A stretch of 64,000 nucleotides of DNA from Xenorhabdus budapestensis (GCF_002632465.1 NZ_NIBS01000001.1:384581-448580), one strand, 5' to 3'. Positions 30,468 to 40,289 are shown, numbered from the stretch's first letter. Program-made: numbers and translations. Notes: generated from the letters alone by a model not told the origin.

Positions 30468-33161
30468 ATGAAAAGCATTAAATTACACACTTTAGCAGCA
30501 ATTATCATGGCGGCAGGGTTCACGGCAGGTACTTATGCGGAAAATATTCATGCGGAAATGACATCACAGCAGATAGTGGATTCACTTAGTCAGTTAAACG
30601 TGAATTTCAGCATCGTAGACAACCAGGCCGGATCACATGGGACTGATTGTGCCATTTTAGGTGCAAATGGGGCCGCTTGTAATCGGGTTAATATCACATT
30701 GACCAATGGCGCTCAGGCAATTGATTCTGCGGATTGGGCACTCTATTTTCATAGCATTCGCCAAATTCTGAAAGTTGATAATGAGCAATACAAAATCACG
30801 CATATCACAGGTGACTTGTATAAATTAGAACCGACAGAAAAGTTCAGAGGGATCAAGGCTAAAGAAAAGGTTTCACTGCCAATTATTGGTGAATACTGGC
30901 AGATTTATAGTACAGATTTTATGCCACGCTGGTATGCCACTTCAGGTGATGCTGTTCCCAAGGTACTGACTAATACTGATACTGAGGATCTGAGTGCATT
31001 TTTATCTGATTTTAAAGGGGAGCAGTGGAAACGAACTACAGCGGATAACAATATCCTGATGACACCCGAAAGCCGTTTTGAGAAAAACAGCCAGGTGTCA
31101 TTAATTGATGAGGATAAACTGCGTGGGCAAATTATCCCGACGCCCAGAAAATTGTCCATTCATTCACAGGATGTCAATTTATCTCATGGAGTGAGGTTAG
31201 AACTGGGAGGATTGAGTGACGCTTCAATTCGGATTATTCGAGAGCGTTTTGCTGACTATAACATTAAGTTAACCGATAGCGGTTATCGGATTGCGACTCA
31301 GATTAATGCTAACAAATTTACCGGTGATTGGCGGGTTAAAGGGGCTTATTCCCTGAATATCACTACTAAGGGAGCACAAGTTGTTGCTTTTGATGAATCC
31401 GGTGTATTTTATGGCCTGCAATCACTGTTTTCCCTGCTTCCGGCCAATGGTGTACCGAAAATAGCCACATTAACAGCAAAAGATGCCCCCAGATTTGAAT
31501 ATAGAGGTATGTTTCTTGATGTCGGACGGAATTTCCATAGTAAAGAAGCTGTTTTGCGTCTGCTCGATCAAATGGCGGCTTATAAACTGAATAAATTCCA
31601 TTTCCATTTGAGTGATGATGAAGGCTGGCGTCTGGAAATTCCTGGTTTACCGGAATTAACAGAAATCGGCAGCAAACGTTGCCATGATTTAACTGAGACG
31701 CAATGTTTGTTACCACAATTAGGCTCAGGGCCAGCAAGTAATAATATGGGCAGTGGCTATTTTAGCCGTCAGGATTACATTGATATCTTGAAATATGCTA
31801 AGGCTCGTCAGATAGAGGTGATCCCGGAAATTGATATTCCGGCCCATTCCCGTGCAGCGGTAGTGTCTATGGAAGCCCGCTATAAAAAATTGGTGGCAGA
31901 AGGAAAGGTACAGGAAGCCAATGAGTACCGTTTGCTCGACCCGACGGATACCTCAAATACGACATCTGTACAGTTTTACGATCGCCATAGCTATTTGAAC
32001 CCGTGCATGGATTCTTCCAAACGTTTTGTTGACAAAGTCATCAGTGAAATCGTTGCTATGCACAAAGAAGCCGGAACATCACTGAGAACATGGCATTTTG
32101 GCGGTGATGAAGCGAAAAATATTCGTTTGGGGTCGGGTTATCAGGACAAAGATGGTCCAATTGAACCGGGTAAAGGGATCATAAATAAAAAAATTGAGGA
32201 CAAACCATGGGCAAAATCTCAGGTTTGTCAAAAAATGATTGCGAATGGCACCATCAAAGATGTTGATGAGCTGGCCAGTTACTTCGCGATTGAAGTTAGT
32301 AAGATTGTCAATGCTCATGGTATTAAGGCGATGCAGTCATGGCAGGATGGTCTGAAACATGCGAAATCGGTGAAAGACTTTGCTACTCAGTACGTTACGG
32401 TGAACTTTTGGGATACGCTGTATTGGGGAGGTTACGATTCCGTTAATGACTGGGCAAACAAGGGCTATCGTGTCGTTGTTTCCAGCCCTGATTATGTTTA
32501 TCTGGATATGCCGTACGAAGTTAATCCGAAGGAGCGGGGCTATTATTGGGCGTCTCGTTTTAATGATGAAGCTAAAATCTTCAGTTTTGCACCAAATAAT
32601 ATGCCACAAAATGCCGAGACTTCGGTGGATATCAATGGCAACTATTTCAATACCACCAGTAATAAACGTTGGCCGGGGGCGTATGGGTTGTCAGGGCTAT
32701 CATGGAGCGAAACGGTGCGTACTGATGAGCAAATGGAATATATGATTTATCCGCGTTTGCTGCCGCTGGCGGAACGTGCATGGCATCAGGCTGGATGGGA
32801 ACAGAATTACCAGCAGGGCAGGGAATATAAAGGCGGAGTCACACGGTATGTTGAAATCGATAAACTCAATAATGATTGGCGTCGTTTTGCCAATTTAATG
32901 GGGCAACGTGAAATGGCAAAACTGGATAAGGCACATGTTGCATATCGATTACCAATACCGGGCGCAAGGATTGTGTCAGGGACATTGGAAGCGAACATTG
33001 CTTTGCCCGGGCTGGCAATTCAGTATTCGTTGAATGATGGAAAAACCTGGGAAATTTATGATGACAGACAAAGACCATATGTCGAAGGTAATGTGAAAGT
33101 CCGTTCTGTTAGCACTGATGGTAAGCGTTTCAGCCGAATTGAAGATGTATATCAAAAATAA
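30468..33161 (+). CDS. chb: Chitobiase, secreted beta-N-acetylhexosaminidase (GH20)
   Basis: Cleaves chitobiose and short chitin oligomers to N-acetylglucosamine, feeding the nag genes nearby. The signal peptide is MKSIKLHTLAAIIMAAGFTAGTYA. Then come an N-terminal chitobiase carbohydrate-binding-like domain (about 30-180), a GH20b domain, the TIM barrel (about 345-770) and a C-terminal Ig-like domain. The catalytic pair is Asp547-Glu548 in HFGGDEAKN. At 897 residues it is close to the Serratia enzyme (885). No lipobox, so periplasmic or secreted rather than lipid-anchored. In E. coli chiP occupies this place. Confidence 0.93.
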   Translation: MKSIKLHTLAAIIMAAGFTAGTYAENIHAEMTSQQIVDSLSQLNVNFSIVDNQAGSHGTDCAILGANGAACNRVNITLTNGAQAIDSADWALYFHSIRQILKVDNEQYKITHITGDLYKLEPTEKFRGIKAKEKVSLPIIGEYWQIYSTDFMPRWYATSGDAVPKVLTNTDTEDLSAFLSDFKGEQWKRTTADNNILMTPESRFEKNSQVSLIDEDKLRGQIIPTPRKLSIHSQDVNLSHGVRLELGGLSDASIRIIRERFADYNIKLTDSGYRIATQINANKFTGDWRVKGAYSLNITTKGAQVVAFDESGVFYGLQSLFSLLPANGVPKIATLTAKDAPRFEYRGMFLDVGRNFHSKEAVLRLLDQMAAYKLNKFHFHLSDDEGWRLEIPGLPELTEIGSKRCHDLTETQCLLPQLGSGPASNNMGSGYFSRQDYIDILKYAKARQIEVIPEIDIPAHSRAAVVSMEARYKKLVAEGKVQEANEYRLLDPTDTSNTTSVQFYDRHSYLNPCMDSSKRFVDKVISEIVAMHKEAGTSLRTWHFGGDEAKNIRLGSGYQDKDGPIEPGKGIINKKIEDKPWAKSQVCQKMIANGTIKDVDELASYFAIEVSKIVNAHGIKAMQSWQDGLKHAKSVKDFATQYVTVNFWDTLYWGGYDSVNDWANKGYRVVVSSPDYVYLDMPYEVNPKERGYYWASRFNDEAKIFSFAPNNMPQNAETSVDINGNYFNTTSNKRWPGAYGLSGLSWSETVRTDEQMEYMIYPRLLPLAERAWHQAGWEQNYQQGREYKGGVTRYVEIDKLNNDWRRFANLMGQREMAKLDKAHVAYRLPIPGARIVSGTLEANIALPGLAIQYSLNDGKTWEIYDDRQRPYVEGNVKVRSVSTDGKRFSRIEDVYQK

Positions 33162-33180
33162 TCGCCTGTAAAAAAGCAAC

Positions 33181-33208
33181 CTGCCGATTAGCTTTGGCTA
33201 ATCGGCAG
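33181..33208. terminator. bidirectional terminator between chb and fur
   Basis: Perfect 12-bp stem CTGCCGATTAGC (33181-33192) and GCTAATCGGCAG (33197-33208) with loop TTTG, between the convergent stops of chb and fur. On the minus strand it is followed by GTTGCTTTTTT; on the plus strand by CAGCTTCTTTT. Confidence 0.85.
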
Positions 33209-33276
33209 CAGCTTCTTTTGACAAGAGCCGATATCAAAAGTGAGCAGTATGTATCACTTCTTATCGTGCCTTCTTA

Positions 33277-33726
33277 TCATGCTTTCTCATCATGTAACGT
33301 ACTATCTTTACGGCAATCACCTGTAGTACAGTGACCATACAAATAGAGACTATGATTTGACAACTTGATTCCATGACGTGCAGCAATATCCTTCTGACGT
33401 TCTTCAATGGACTCATCGCTGAACTCGATCACTTTGCCGCAGTCGAGACAAATCAGATGGTCATGGTGATGTTGCTGAGTGAGTTCAAAAACCGATTTAC
33501 CGCCTTCAAAATTGTGGCGAGTGACAATGCCGGCATCATCGAACTGGTTCAACACGCGATAGACAGTGGCGAGGCCAATCTCTTCACCGATATCAATCAG
33601 TTTTTTGTAGAGATCTTCCGCACTGACATGATGGCATTCTGGGACCTGTAGCACTTCCAGAATTTTCAGGCGAGGAAGTGTTACTTTAAGTCCAGCATTT
33701 TTTAATGCTTTATTGTTGTCGGTCAT
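33277..33726 (-). CDS. fur: Fur, ferric uptake regulator
   Basis: Iron-sensing repressor of iron acquisition genes, a dimer with structural zinc. The winged-helix domain (about 1-82) includes the recognition region AEDLYKKLIDIGEEIGLATVYRVL. The dimer domain has the metal-binding HHHDHLICLDCGKVIEF and a second Cys pair near the end (GHCTTGDC). The 149 residues match the usual length. It lies downstream of fldA as in E. coli. Confidence 0.97.
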   Translation of the reverse strand: MTDNNKALKNAGLKVTLPRLKILEVLQVPECHHVSAEDLYKKLIDIGEEIGLATVYRVLNQFDDAGIVTRHNFEGGKSVFELTQQHHHDHLICLDCGKVIEFSDESIEERQKDIAARHGIKLSNHSLYLYGHCTTGDCRKDSTLHDEKA

Positions 33727-33932
33727 GCGGATTTAGTCCTGTAACTTGAGTTTAGTGAACTTGTGATACTTGGGGTATCGTGAGAGAATCATGATTCAGC
33801 TTCATGCTGTAGATTATAGGCATGGATACTGAAAATGAAAACCATGCCCACTTCGCTATCATGACACATATTTCAAGAATTATCCCGTGCAAAAGGCATT
33901 TGTTTCCTTACATACACAGAGGAGATCTTTTA

Positions 33933-34466
33933 TTATGCGCCGAGGATTTCTGACAGGCTCATTTCAGCCTTAATCTGCTGTACCCAAGCATCAACACGCT
34001 CTTCGGTTAATTCTGGTTGGCGATCTTCATCAATAGCAAGGCCAATGAAGTGATTATCATCAGCCATACCTTTAGATACTTCAAAGTGATACCCTTCAGT
34101 TGGCCAGTGACCGACAATAATTGCACCACGAGGTTCAATAATATCGCGGATGGTGCCCATAGCGTCACAGAAATATTCTGCATAATCTTCCTGATCACCA
34201 CAACCGAACAGGGCAACTAACTTTCCTTCAAAATTGATCTCTTCCAGAGTCGGGAAGAAATCATCCCAGTCACATTGAGCTTCGCCGTAGTACCAGGTTG
34301 GAATGCCTAGCAGCAGGATATCGAAGGCGTCAAGATCTTCCTTGCTGCTTTTGGCAATATCGTGAACTTCCGCAACATCAGCACCGCCCAGTTTTTCTTG
34401 GATCATTTTGGCAATGTTCTCTGTGTTGCCAGTGTCGCTGCCGAAGAATATACCTATTATTGCCAT
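33933..34466 (-). CDS. fldA: FldA, flavodoxin 1
   Basis: FMN-binding electron carrier for reductive enzymes such as MetH reactivation and IspG/IspH. The phosphate-binding loop GSDTGNTENIA is at residues 9-19, FMN contacts lie in IPTWYYGEAQCDWDDF and GCGDQEDYAEYF, and the long-chain insertion is present. At 177 residues it is one longer than the E. coli protein. Confidence 0.96.
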   Translation of the reverse strand: MAIIGIFFGSDTGNTENIAKMIQEKLGGADVAEVHDIAKSSKEDLDAFDILLLGIPTWYYGEAQCDWDDFFPTLEEINFEGKLVALFGCGDQEDYAEYFCDAMGTIRDIIEPRGAIIVGHWPTEGYHFEVSKGMADDNHFIGLAIDEDRQPELTEERVDAWVQQIKAEMSLSEILGA

Positions 34467-34640
34467 AAAGTAGATTAACCTCTTGTTCTATTAGTGTATT
34501 AAATCCATACACGTCACGCTGAAATCAGCAGGAAAAATATCAGTTTTATTAAAATGAAAAACGTTATTTTGACCAAACATCAGTGACAAGTCTGTCAGAT
34601 TTGTGTGGTGACACCGCTTCACTCTGTTGAATTAAAGCCG

Positions 34641-34931
34641 TTAATTGGCAAGGTGATTATCTGTTGCCAGTTGAGCCAGCAACATCTGTTCAATTAATTC
34701 ACTGCGGCTGATATTGCGCTGTTTTGCCAGATGGTTGAGAGCACCAACAGCATCTTCATTGAGTTTTAGTTCCACCCGACGCAGTCCTTTGACTTTATCC
34801 CGGCGCAACTGGTTGCGTTTATTGATCCTAAGCTGTTCATCTCTGGACAGCGGATTTGTTTTAGGTCGCCCTGGCCTGCGTTCATCTGCGAACAAATCCA
34901 GTGTGGTGCGATCAGTTTGTTCTTTTGCCAT
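34641..34931 (-). CDS. ybfE: YbfE, small LexA-regulon protein
   Basis: 96 residues with a basic middle (LRINKRNQLRRDKVKGLRRVELKLNEDAV) and a C-terminal MetJ/Arc-like ribbon-helix-helix pattern (ALNHLAKQRNISRSELIEQMLL). E. coli YbfE is SOS-induced, but its function is unknown; DNA binding is inferred from the fold pattern. I did not find a clear CTGT-N8-ACAG LexA box upstream. It is the last gene in E. coli order before the accessory region. Confidence 0.85.
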   Translation of the reverse strand: MAKEQTDRTTLDLFADERRPGRPKTNPLSRDEQLRINKRNQLRRDKVKGLRRVELKLNEDAVGALNHLAKQRNISRSELIEQMLLAQLATDNHLAN

Positions 34932-35144
34932 AAATTCGATTGATAAAGGGCGTGTACCAATAATATAGCGGGCAATGATACCTTAGCTGGACGCGTGTCG
35001 CTACTGGTTGATGGGGGAGATTGTTGGTTGATAAGAGGGATTGTCGGGTTCAGTCATAATTCAGACCTAATAATGTAGGGAAAGTGGTGTATAGCAAGTA
35101 CGGTATGAAAGAGAAATAAAACGGAGAAAAGTGAATAGTGTTGG

Positions 35145-35172
35145 TCTGATTAAGGCATTTGCCTTAATCAGA
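35145..35172. repeat. 12-bp perfect inverted repeat at the synteny break
   Basis: Arms TCTGATTAAGGC (35145-35156) and GCCTTAATCAGA (35161-35172) with loop ATTT. It lies just past the stop of the TetR gene and could terminate that transcript, although no T-run follows. Confidence 0.6.
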
Positions 35173-35187
35173 AAGCGTTTGTAAGGG

Positions 35188-35778
35188 TTATGGAATAAAG
35201 GCTTTTCGTATAATATAAGTAAAAGCTTCAAGGCTTCCTCGCCACTCAAAATCAGACCCCATGATTTGCTTTCCGATAGCGCCGTCAACGGCGATCATCA
35301 ACCAGGAAGCAGTCTGTTCAGCATTAAGTTTTTTATCGATTTCCCCGTTCTCAATGCCTTTATTGAGTAATAGAGTTAAACGTTCCCGGACTTTTTTCTC
35401 ATTCTCGATGAATATTTTATTAATAGCCGGATTCCGGCTGGCCTCAGCGATAATCTCAATACTGAGGCGTGCATAGCCGGGTTCGTTGTAGAGCTGTATC
35501 AGCTTTGCCAACAATTTTTCTATTGTGGCAATCATTGAATTTTCATCATGACAGGCCGCCAAAATTTCGTCATAGTCGTGGCTGTCTTCTTCTGCAATCG
35601 CTTTAATAATGGCATTCTTGGTTGGATAATAATGAAACAGGTTTCCGGGACTCATACCTGCTGCTTTGCAGATTTCTGCTGTTGATGTTGCATGAAATCC
35701 CTTCTCGATAAAACAGGAGATAGCCGCATCAATAATATGTTTACGTTTGGCTTGCTGTTTTTCGGTCTGTTTTTTCAC
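35188..35778 (-). CDS. TetR/AcrR-family repressor of the adjacent RND pump
   Basis: Ligand-responsive DNA-binding repressor, about 196 residues. The helix-turn-helix lies at the N-terminus (TSTAEICKAAGMSPGNLFHYYPTKNAII). The remainder is the variable helical ligand domain. I start at GTG 35778 (MKKQTEKQQAKRKH), which has GGAGG eight bases upstream; the frame opens five codons earlier with TTG. It is the third gene of the adaptor-pump-repressor run, 47 bp after the pump, so control of the operon would be autoregulatory. Confidence 0.88.
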   Translation of the reverse strand: MKKQTEKQQAKRKHIIDAAISCFIEKGFHATSTAEICKAAGMSPGNLFHYYPTKNAIIKAIAEEDSHDYDEILAACHDENSMIATIEKLLAKLIQLYNEPGYARLSIEIIAEASRNPAINKIFIENEKKVRERLTLLLNKGIENGEIDKKLNAEQTASWLMIAVDGAIGKQIMGSDFEWRGSLEAFTYIIRKAFIP

Positions 35779-35805
35779 CTTATATTCCTCCAAAGGCTAG
35801 ATACA

Positions 35806-35820
35806 GAATCAAATTGATTC
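35806..35820. promoter_or_regulatory. small palindrome in the pump-TetR gap
   Basis: GAATCAA-A-TTGATTC, perfect 7-bp arms, fills half of the gap between the pump stop and the repressor gene. It differs from the large operator upstream of the adaptor gene. It may be a second repressor site for an internal promoter. Function inferred only from symmetry and position. Confidence 0.35.
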
Positions 35821-35825
35821 ATCTA

Positions 35826-38800
35826 TCAATGATAATTGAGATCGTCTTTTGTTACCGATGACAATTTTCTAAGATATGGAATGATATAGTTTTTAAAATC
35901 ATCCATATAACTGTAAATAACGGGCACGAACAGCAAACTTAGCAATGTTGAACTGAGTAACCCACCAATGACGGCAATCGCCATCGGTGCACGGAAACTG
36001 GTATCCGCGCCGCTGGTGATTACCAGAGGGATCATCCCGGCAACCATGGCAATTGTTGTCATGATAATTGGCCTGACACGCTCTCTTCCTGCCTGAATAA
36101 TGGCGTCAGTTCGCGACATACCAGAGCGGGATTTTTCGAGAATAAACTCAACCAGTAAGATTGAGTTTTTGGTGACAATGCCCATCAGCATTAATATGCC
36201 GATAATAACGGGCATATCAATCGTGGCATTATAGATAAGTAAAGCGATAATGGCACCACCGATAGCAAATGGCAGGGCAATCAGAATCGTCATTGGTTGT
36301 AAGAAATCTTTGAACAGAATAATCAGAATAGCCAATACCATCAGGATACTGAGCATCATAGTGGTAGAGAAACGTTCAAACATCTCATTCATGTATTCAA
36401 TATCACCATATTGGATTCTTTTAACTTCTGGTGGCAATTTTTTCAATATTGGTAATTGATTGATCTGCTCCAGAGCGGTGCCAATTGCAATACCATGAAG
36501 ATCAGCCTCAATCACGGCTTTACGTTGTCTGGAAATGCGTTCTATAGTGTCAGGCCCTGAACCAAAAGAGATATCAGCGACCGATTTTATAGGGACATTA
36601 ACCCCGGATGTGCTGTTAACGTACATATTACTTAGCACATTCAGATTATCTCTGTCCTCTTTGGATAATAAGACGCGGATAGGAACCTGCCTGTCTGGTA
36701 AATTAAATTTAGCGACATTAGCGTTGATTTCACCGATGGTTGCGGTTTTGATTACTGAACCAATAGCATCTGTTGTTACTCCCGCTCTGGCAGCTTCAGC
36801 AATATTCGGGGTGATGATAATTTCCCGTTTTGGTAATGGTTGCAAAATTTGGATATTCTTTAATCCATTCAACTGCATCATTTCCTGACGCAACTGTCTT
36901 GTTGTCTGAGCCAGAATTTCTGGATAATCACTGGCTAAAACAATCGAAACATCCCGGTTTCCATCACTGCTGCCAAAGGTATAGCGAATATCCGGTGTTG
37001 CCTCTAAGATAGGCGTCAGTGACTGTTCAAATTCTTTTTGTGACAATTTGCGATCATTGATGGGCACTAAATTAACGATAATAGTGCTTTTACTTTGGCT
37101 AATATCGCCGGCTGTTCCTTCAACACCTGCAATAGAGAAAATATCTACAATTTCTGGACGATCTTTAAACTGTTTAATAATCTGCTGCAAAAGTTTATCG
37201 CTTTGCGCCACCTGTGTTCCGGGTGGGGCTTCAATATCTATTCTAGCGATACTGATATCGGATTTAGGTAAAAAGCCAGATGGTAATAGCTCAAGCAGAC
37301 TTAGTGAACCAAACAAAAAAACGACAGCTAGTGCTAAGGCTGTTTTGCGAAATTTTAGTGTTTTATCCAGAATGGCAACATATTTCTTGATCCATTTCGG
37401 TGTCTCGACTTTACCTGTTTCACTGTTTTGTTCAGACAATGCTTTTTTCGTTGATGCCTTTTTCGGTAATAACAGATAAGCGGACATCAGAGGAGTCACC
37501 ATTCTGGCAACCAGTAAGGATGACAAAACCGCCGCGGATACGGTAATGCCGAAGGGAACAAAATATTTACCCACGAAACCGCCAACAAAGCTGACTGGCA
37601 TGAAAACAGCGACAATCGTAATAGTAATTGCGATGATTGCGAACCCAATGGCATTGGATGCCTTGATCGCAGCAATATAAGGTCTTTCTCCTCTTTCAAT
37701 ATATTTTTCTATATTCTCTATTTCGACTATCGCATCATCAACTAAAATACCAATTACCAGCGTTAATGCTAATAATGTGATGCTATTTAATGTGTAGCCA
37801 AATAAATGCAGAATAACAAATGTGGGCAAAATAGATAATGGTAGTGCAATTGCTGCAATTAAAGTAGCACGCCAGCTTCTCAGGAAGAAAAACACCACAA
37901 TGACTGTTAATATTGCACCTTCTATTAATGTCTGCATGGTGGCGTTATAACTGGCCACTGTGTATTTCACATTTGATGAAACAAGTTTGATATTAACATC
38001 AGGGTTCTCTTTTTTAATTCGCTCTAATGCCTGTGTGACCCCTTTTTCTACCACGGTATCACTTGAACCTTTAGTGCGGAACACGGCAAAACCAATAACA
38101 GGTTTACCATTCAGGCGGGAAATAGAGGTTGTTTCTGAGTGAGAGTCTTTAATCGTGGCAATATCGCCCAAAGTAATCCAGTTATTATTCTCTAAAGGAA
38201 ACTTTAATTTACGCAGATAATTTAATTGATTTTTGGCCCCTAAAATACGGATAGAATGACCTTGCTCCGCTATAACCATTCTCCCGCCGGGAATGTTGAC
38301 ATTACTCTGGAGCAATAACTGGTTAATATCTGCAACACTGATCTTTAACGCAGCCAGTTTTACCGGATCGGGTTCAACCAGTATTTCTCTGTTTGTACCC
38401 CCTGATCGGCTTATTTTTTGCACCCCTGGCACAGTTAATAGATGCTTACTTAATTTGTCATCAACAAACCAAGATAATTCGGTTAAATTTTTATTCTTTG
38501 ACTGAACGGCATAATTCAGAATAGCCCCGCCTTCGACATCAATGCGGTTTATCAAAGGCTCATCTATATTTTGAGGTAATTCTGCTCGAATTTGGGTAAT
38601 TTGCTCACGAATATCATTTACGGCGACATTAGGGTCAACCTTCAAATTAAATTCAACAACCGTGATAGAGACACCATCAGTAATGGTTGAGTTAATATGC
38701 CGAATTCCCGGTAAGCCAGAAACTGCCCGCTCAATAGGTTGAGTCACTGCATTTTCTAATTCAGAAGGTGAAGCACCACTTTGTGAGACAGTTACAGTCA

Positions 38801-38939
38801 CAACCGGAAAATTAATCACAGGGTTGGCATTAATGGGTAACTCAGAAAAGGAAAATAACCCAGCGATAGTGAGAGCCAAGAAAATAACAATAGTAGGAAT
38901 TGGCTTTCTGATGGCCCATTCTGATAATTGAAACTTCAT
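35826..38939 (-). CDS. RND multidrug efflux permease (HAE1/AcrB type)
   Basis: Proton-driven inner-membrane pump for drugs or other amphiphiles, acting in a tripartite complex. 1037 residues with the RND layout: one helix, a large periplasmic loop, a helix block, a second loop and a second helix block. The proton relay is present as paired Asp in GILVDDAIVEIENI (TM4) and Lys in GIVTKNSILLVEF (TM10). Preceded by AGGGA. It is most similar in feel to MexF/VexF-like or metabolite-linked pumps; the substrate cannot be told. No outer-membrane channel is encoded here, so TolC is the likely partner. Confidence 0.93.
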   Translation of the reverse strand: MKFQLSEWAIRKPIPTIVIFLALTIAGLFSFSELPINANPVINFPVVTVTVSQSGASPSELENAVTQPIERAVSGLPGIRHINSTITDGVSITVVEFNLKVDPNVAVNDIREQITQIRAELPQNIDEPLINRIDVEGGAILNYAVQSKNKNLTELSWFVDDKLSKHLLTVPGVQKISRSGGTNREILVEPDPVKLAALKISVADINQLLLQSNVNIPGGRMVIAEQGHSIRILGAKNQLNYLRKLKFPLENNNWITLGDIATIKDSHSETTSISRLNGKPVIGFAVFRTKGSSDTVVEKGVTQALERIKKENPDVNIKLVSSNVKYTVASYNATMQTLIEGAILTVIVVFFFLRSWRATLIAAIALPLSILPTFVILHLFGYTLNSITLLALTLVIGILVDDAIVEIENIEKYIERGERPYIAAIKASNAIGFAIIAITITIVAVFMPVSFVGGFVGKYFVPFGITVSAAVLSSLLVARMVTPLMSAYLLLPKKASTKKALSEQNSETGKVETPKWIKKYVAILDKTLKFRKTALALAVVFLFGSLSLLELLPSGFLPKSDISIARIDIEAPPGTQVAQSDKLLQQIIKQFKDRPEIVDIFSIAGVEGTAGDISQSKSTIIVNLVPINDRKLSQKEFEQSLTPILEATPDIRYTFGSSDGNRDVSIVLASDYPEILAQTTRQLRQEMMQLNGLKNIQILQPLPKREIIITPNIAEAARAGVTTDAIGSVIKTATIGEINANVAKFNLPDRQVPIRVLLSKEDRDNLNVLSNMYVNSTSGVNVPIKSVADISFGSGPDTIERISRQRKAVIEADLHGIAIGTALEQINQLPILKKLPPEVKRIQYGDIEYMNEMFERFSTTMMLSILMVLAILIILFKDFLQPMTILIALPFAIGGAIIALLIYNATIDMPVIIGILMLMGIVTKNSILLVEFILEKSRSGMSRTDAIIQAGRERVRPIIMTTIAMVAGMIPLVITSGADTSFRAPMAIAVIGGLLSSTLLSLLFVPVIYSYMDDFKNYIIPYLRKLSSVTKDDLNYH

Positions 38940-38940
38940 C

Positions 38941-40047
38941 TTATTTTCCCTGTGACTTAATGGAAACTGTATCCATCTCTTGTAGGAATGGAGATGCAGA
39001 GACTACAACTTTATCGTTTGCAGATAATCCGGACTTTATTTCAACCCATTTATCAAAAATACGCCCTATATTGACCTGTTTTTTCTCCACCGCATTGTTT
39101 TTACCAATAACATAGACATCTGCTTTGTTTCCAGCAGTGATATTCACTGCACTATAAGGAATGGCATTAATTTTTTCTGGCTTAAGCTGAAAGAGAGCAT
39201 AACCGAAATCCCCCAGTTTGATATTTGTGGGAACGTTATCAAGCGTGATCCTGATGATTCCTATTTGGGTAATAGGATTAATTTTTGGCGATATATATCT
39301 CACCTTACCGGTTATTTTATCCCCTTCAGTAAGAGAAATCGCCGCAGATGAACCCACCTGAATCTGTTTTAAGTCAGCAATATAGGCTTCAGCCGAAAAT
39401 TCGTACTGGTTATTGTCGATAAGCTTAAACAGGTAATTACCATCAGTGGTCATACCAACTGTGGCAACTCGTTCACTGATAACGCCTGCTTTGGGAGCTA
39501 GAATCGTTGTTTTGGCACGCTGGCTTTTTTCTTCTTGTAATTGTGCCTGCAATTGTCGGTATTCGGCTTTTGACGCATTTAAGGCTGCTAATGCGGAATT
39601 TGCCTCCATTTTATATTTTTCAAATTCACTGGCAGTAATTACGCCTGTTTTGATCAGCGGTTTTGCCCGTTTCAGGTCGGATTGTGCCCGATCGTTCATG
39701 GCCTCATTCTGTTTTATCATAGCCAAAGCTTGTTCCAGATTAGCTTTGGCTTGCTTGACTTTTTCATCCTGAATGGGCGTTTCTAGCGTAGCCAGAACAT
39801 CACCTTGTTTAACATGATCGCCTTCTTCGACCAGAACATCAGTAATGATATGTTGAGTCAGTGACGGGCTTATTACAATTTCATTCCTTGCTACAATAGA
39901 GCCTAATATATTAATTGAGGGAGCAAAGGGAACTGCCTGCATCGTTGTTGCTGAGACACGCATCTGTTCTTGGGATGCCTGGGCATTTGTAGTGAAAACG
40001 AGCACAGAAAAACAAAAGCCAAGAAGAGATAACAAATTTCTTGCCAT
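38941..40047 (-). CDS. RND periplasmic adaptor (membrane fusion protein)
   Basis: Links the RND pump to the outer-membrane channel. The signal peptide is MARNLLSLLGFCFSVLVFTTNAQA. Then come a lipoyl-like half (VEEGDHVKQGDVLATLETP), a long alpha-helical hairpin (about 95-165), the second lipoyl half (ILAPKAGVISERVATVG) and beta-barrel domains. 368 residues. There is no lipobox, unlike AcrA. It ends one base before the pump start. First gene of the operon, with AAGGA before its ATG. Confidence 0.92.
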   Translation of the reverse strand: MARNLLSLLGFCFSVLVFTTNAQASQEQMRVSATTMQAVPFAPSINILGSIVARNEIVISPSLTQHIITDVLVEEGDHVKQGDVLATLETPIQDEKVKQAKANLEQALAMIKQNEAMNDRAQSDLKRAKPLIKTGVITASEFEKYKMEANSALAALNASKAEYRQLQAQLQEEKSQRAKTTILAPKAGVISERVATVGMTTDGNYLFKLIDNNQYEFSAEAYIADLKQIQVGSSAAISLTEGDKITGKVRYISPKINPITQIGIIRITLDNVPTNIKLGDFGYALFQLKPEKINAIPYSAVNITAGNKADVYVIGKNNAVEKKQVNIGRIFDKWVEIKSGLSANDKVVVSASPFLQEMDTVSIKSQGK

Positions 40048-40096
40048 TTATTGTCCTTACTAATGACTGATGATGATCGCTTAAATTAGCGCCTAT

Positions 40097-40124
40097 ATTT
40101 TAGATAGATTAGTCTATCTAAAAT
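40097..40124. promoter_or_regulatory. 28-bp palindromic operator of the efflux operon
   Basis: Perfect 12-bp arms ATTTTAGATAGA and TCTATCTAAAAT around TTAG, 50-77 bp before the adaptor start. It covers the -10 and spacer of the promoter read at 40106-40134. Size and symmetry fit a TetR-family dimer or paired-dimer site; the downstream TetR gene is the natural candidate to bind it. Confidence 0.75.
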
Positions 40125-40134
40125 TTGCGTGCAA
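40106..40134 (-). promoter_or_regulatory. promoter of the efflux operon
   Basis: Minus strand: -35 TTGCAC (40129-40134), 17-base spacer, -10 TAATCT (40106-40111). The operator overlaps the -10 and most of the spacer, so bound repressor would exclude RNA polymerase. Confidence 0.6.
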
Positions 40135-40289
40135 CATGTTTTAATCATGCTTTACGTTAACCATATTTTACCCGGAATCAGTCCCCAGATGATTTATTAT
40201 TTCACGCGAAAGGAACGTTTAATATAGTATGTTGGTTAATTATCAAGCGCTAAAGTGGCTTGGCAACAAAAATATCACTCAATAGGAAA

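Noticed and set aside
33786-33797. Palindrome GAATCATGATTC upstream of fur as a Fur box
   Set aside because: Too short and too far from the 19-bp GATAATGATAATCATTATC consensus to call.
34932-35000. LexA box expected upstream of ybfE
   Set aside because: No CTGT-N8-ACAG-like sequence found; SOS control cannot be claimed from this sequence.
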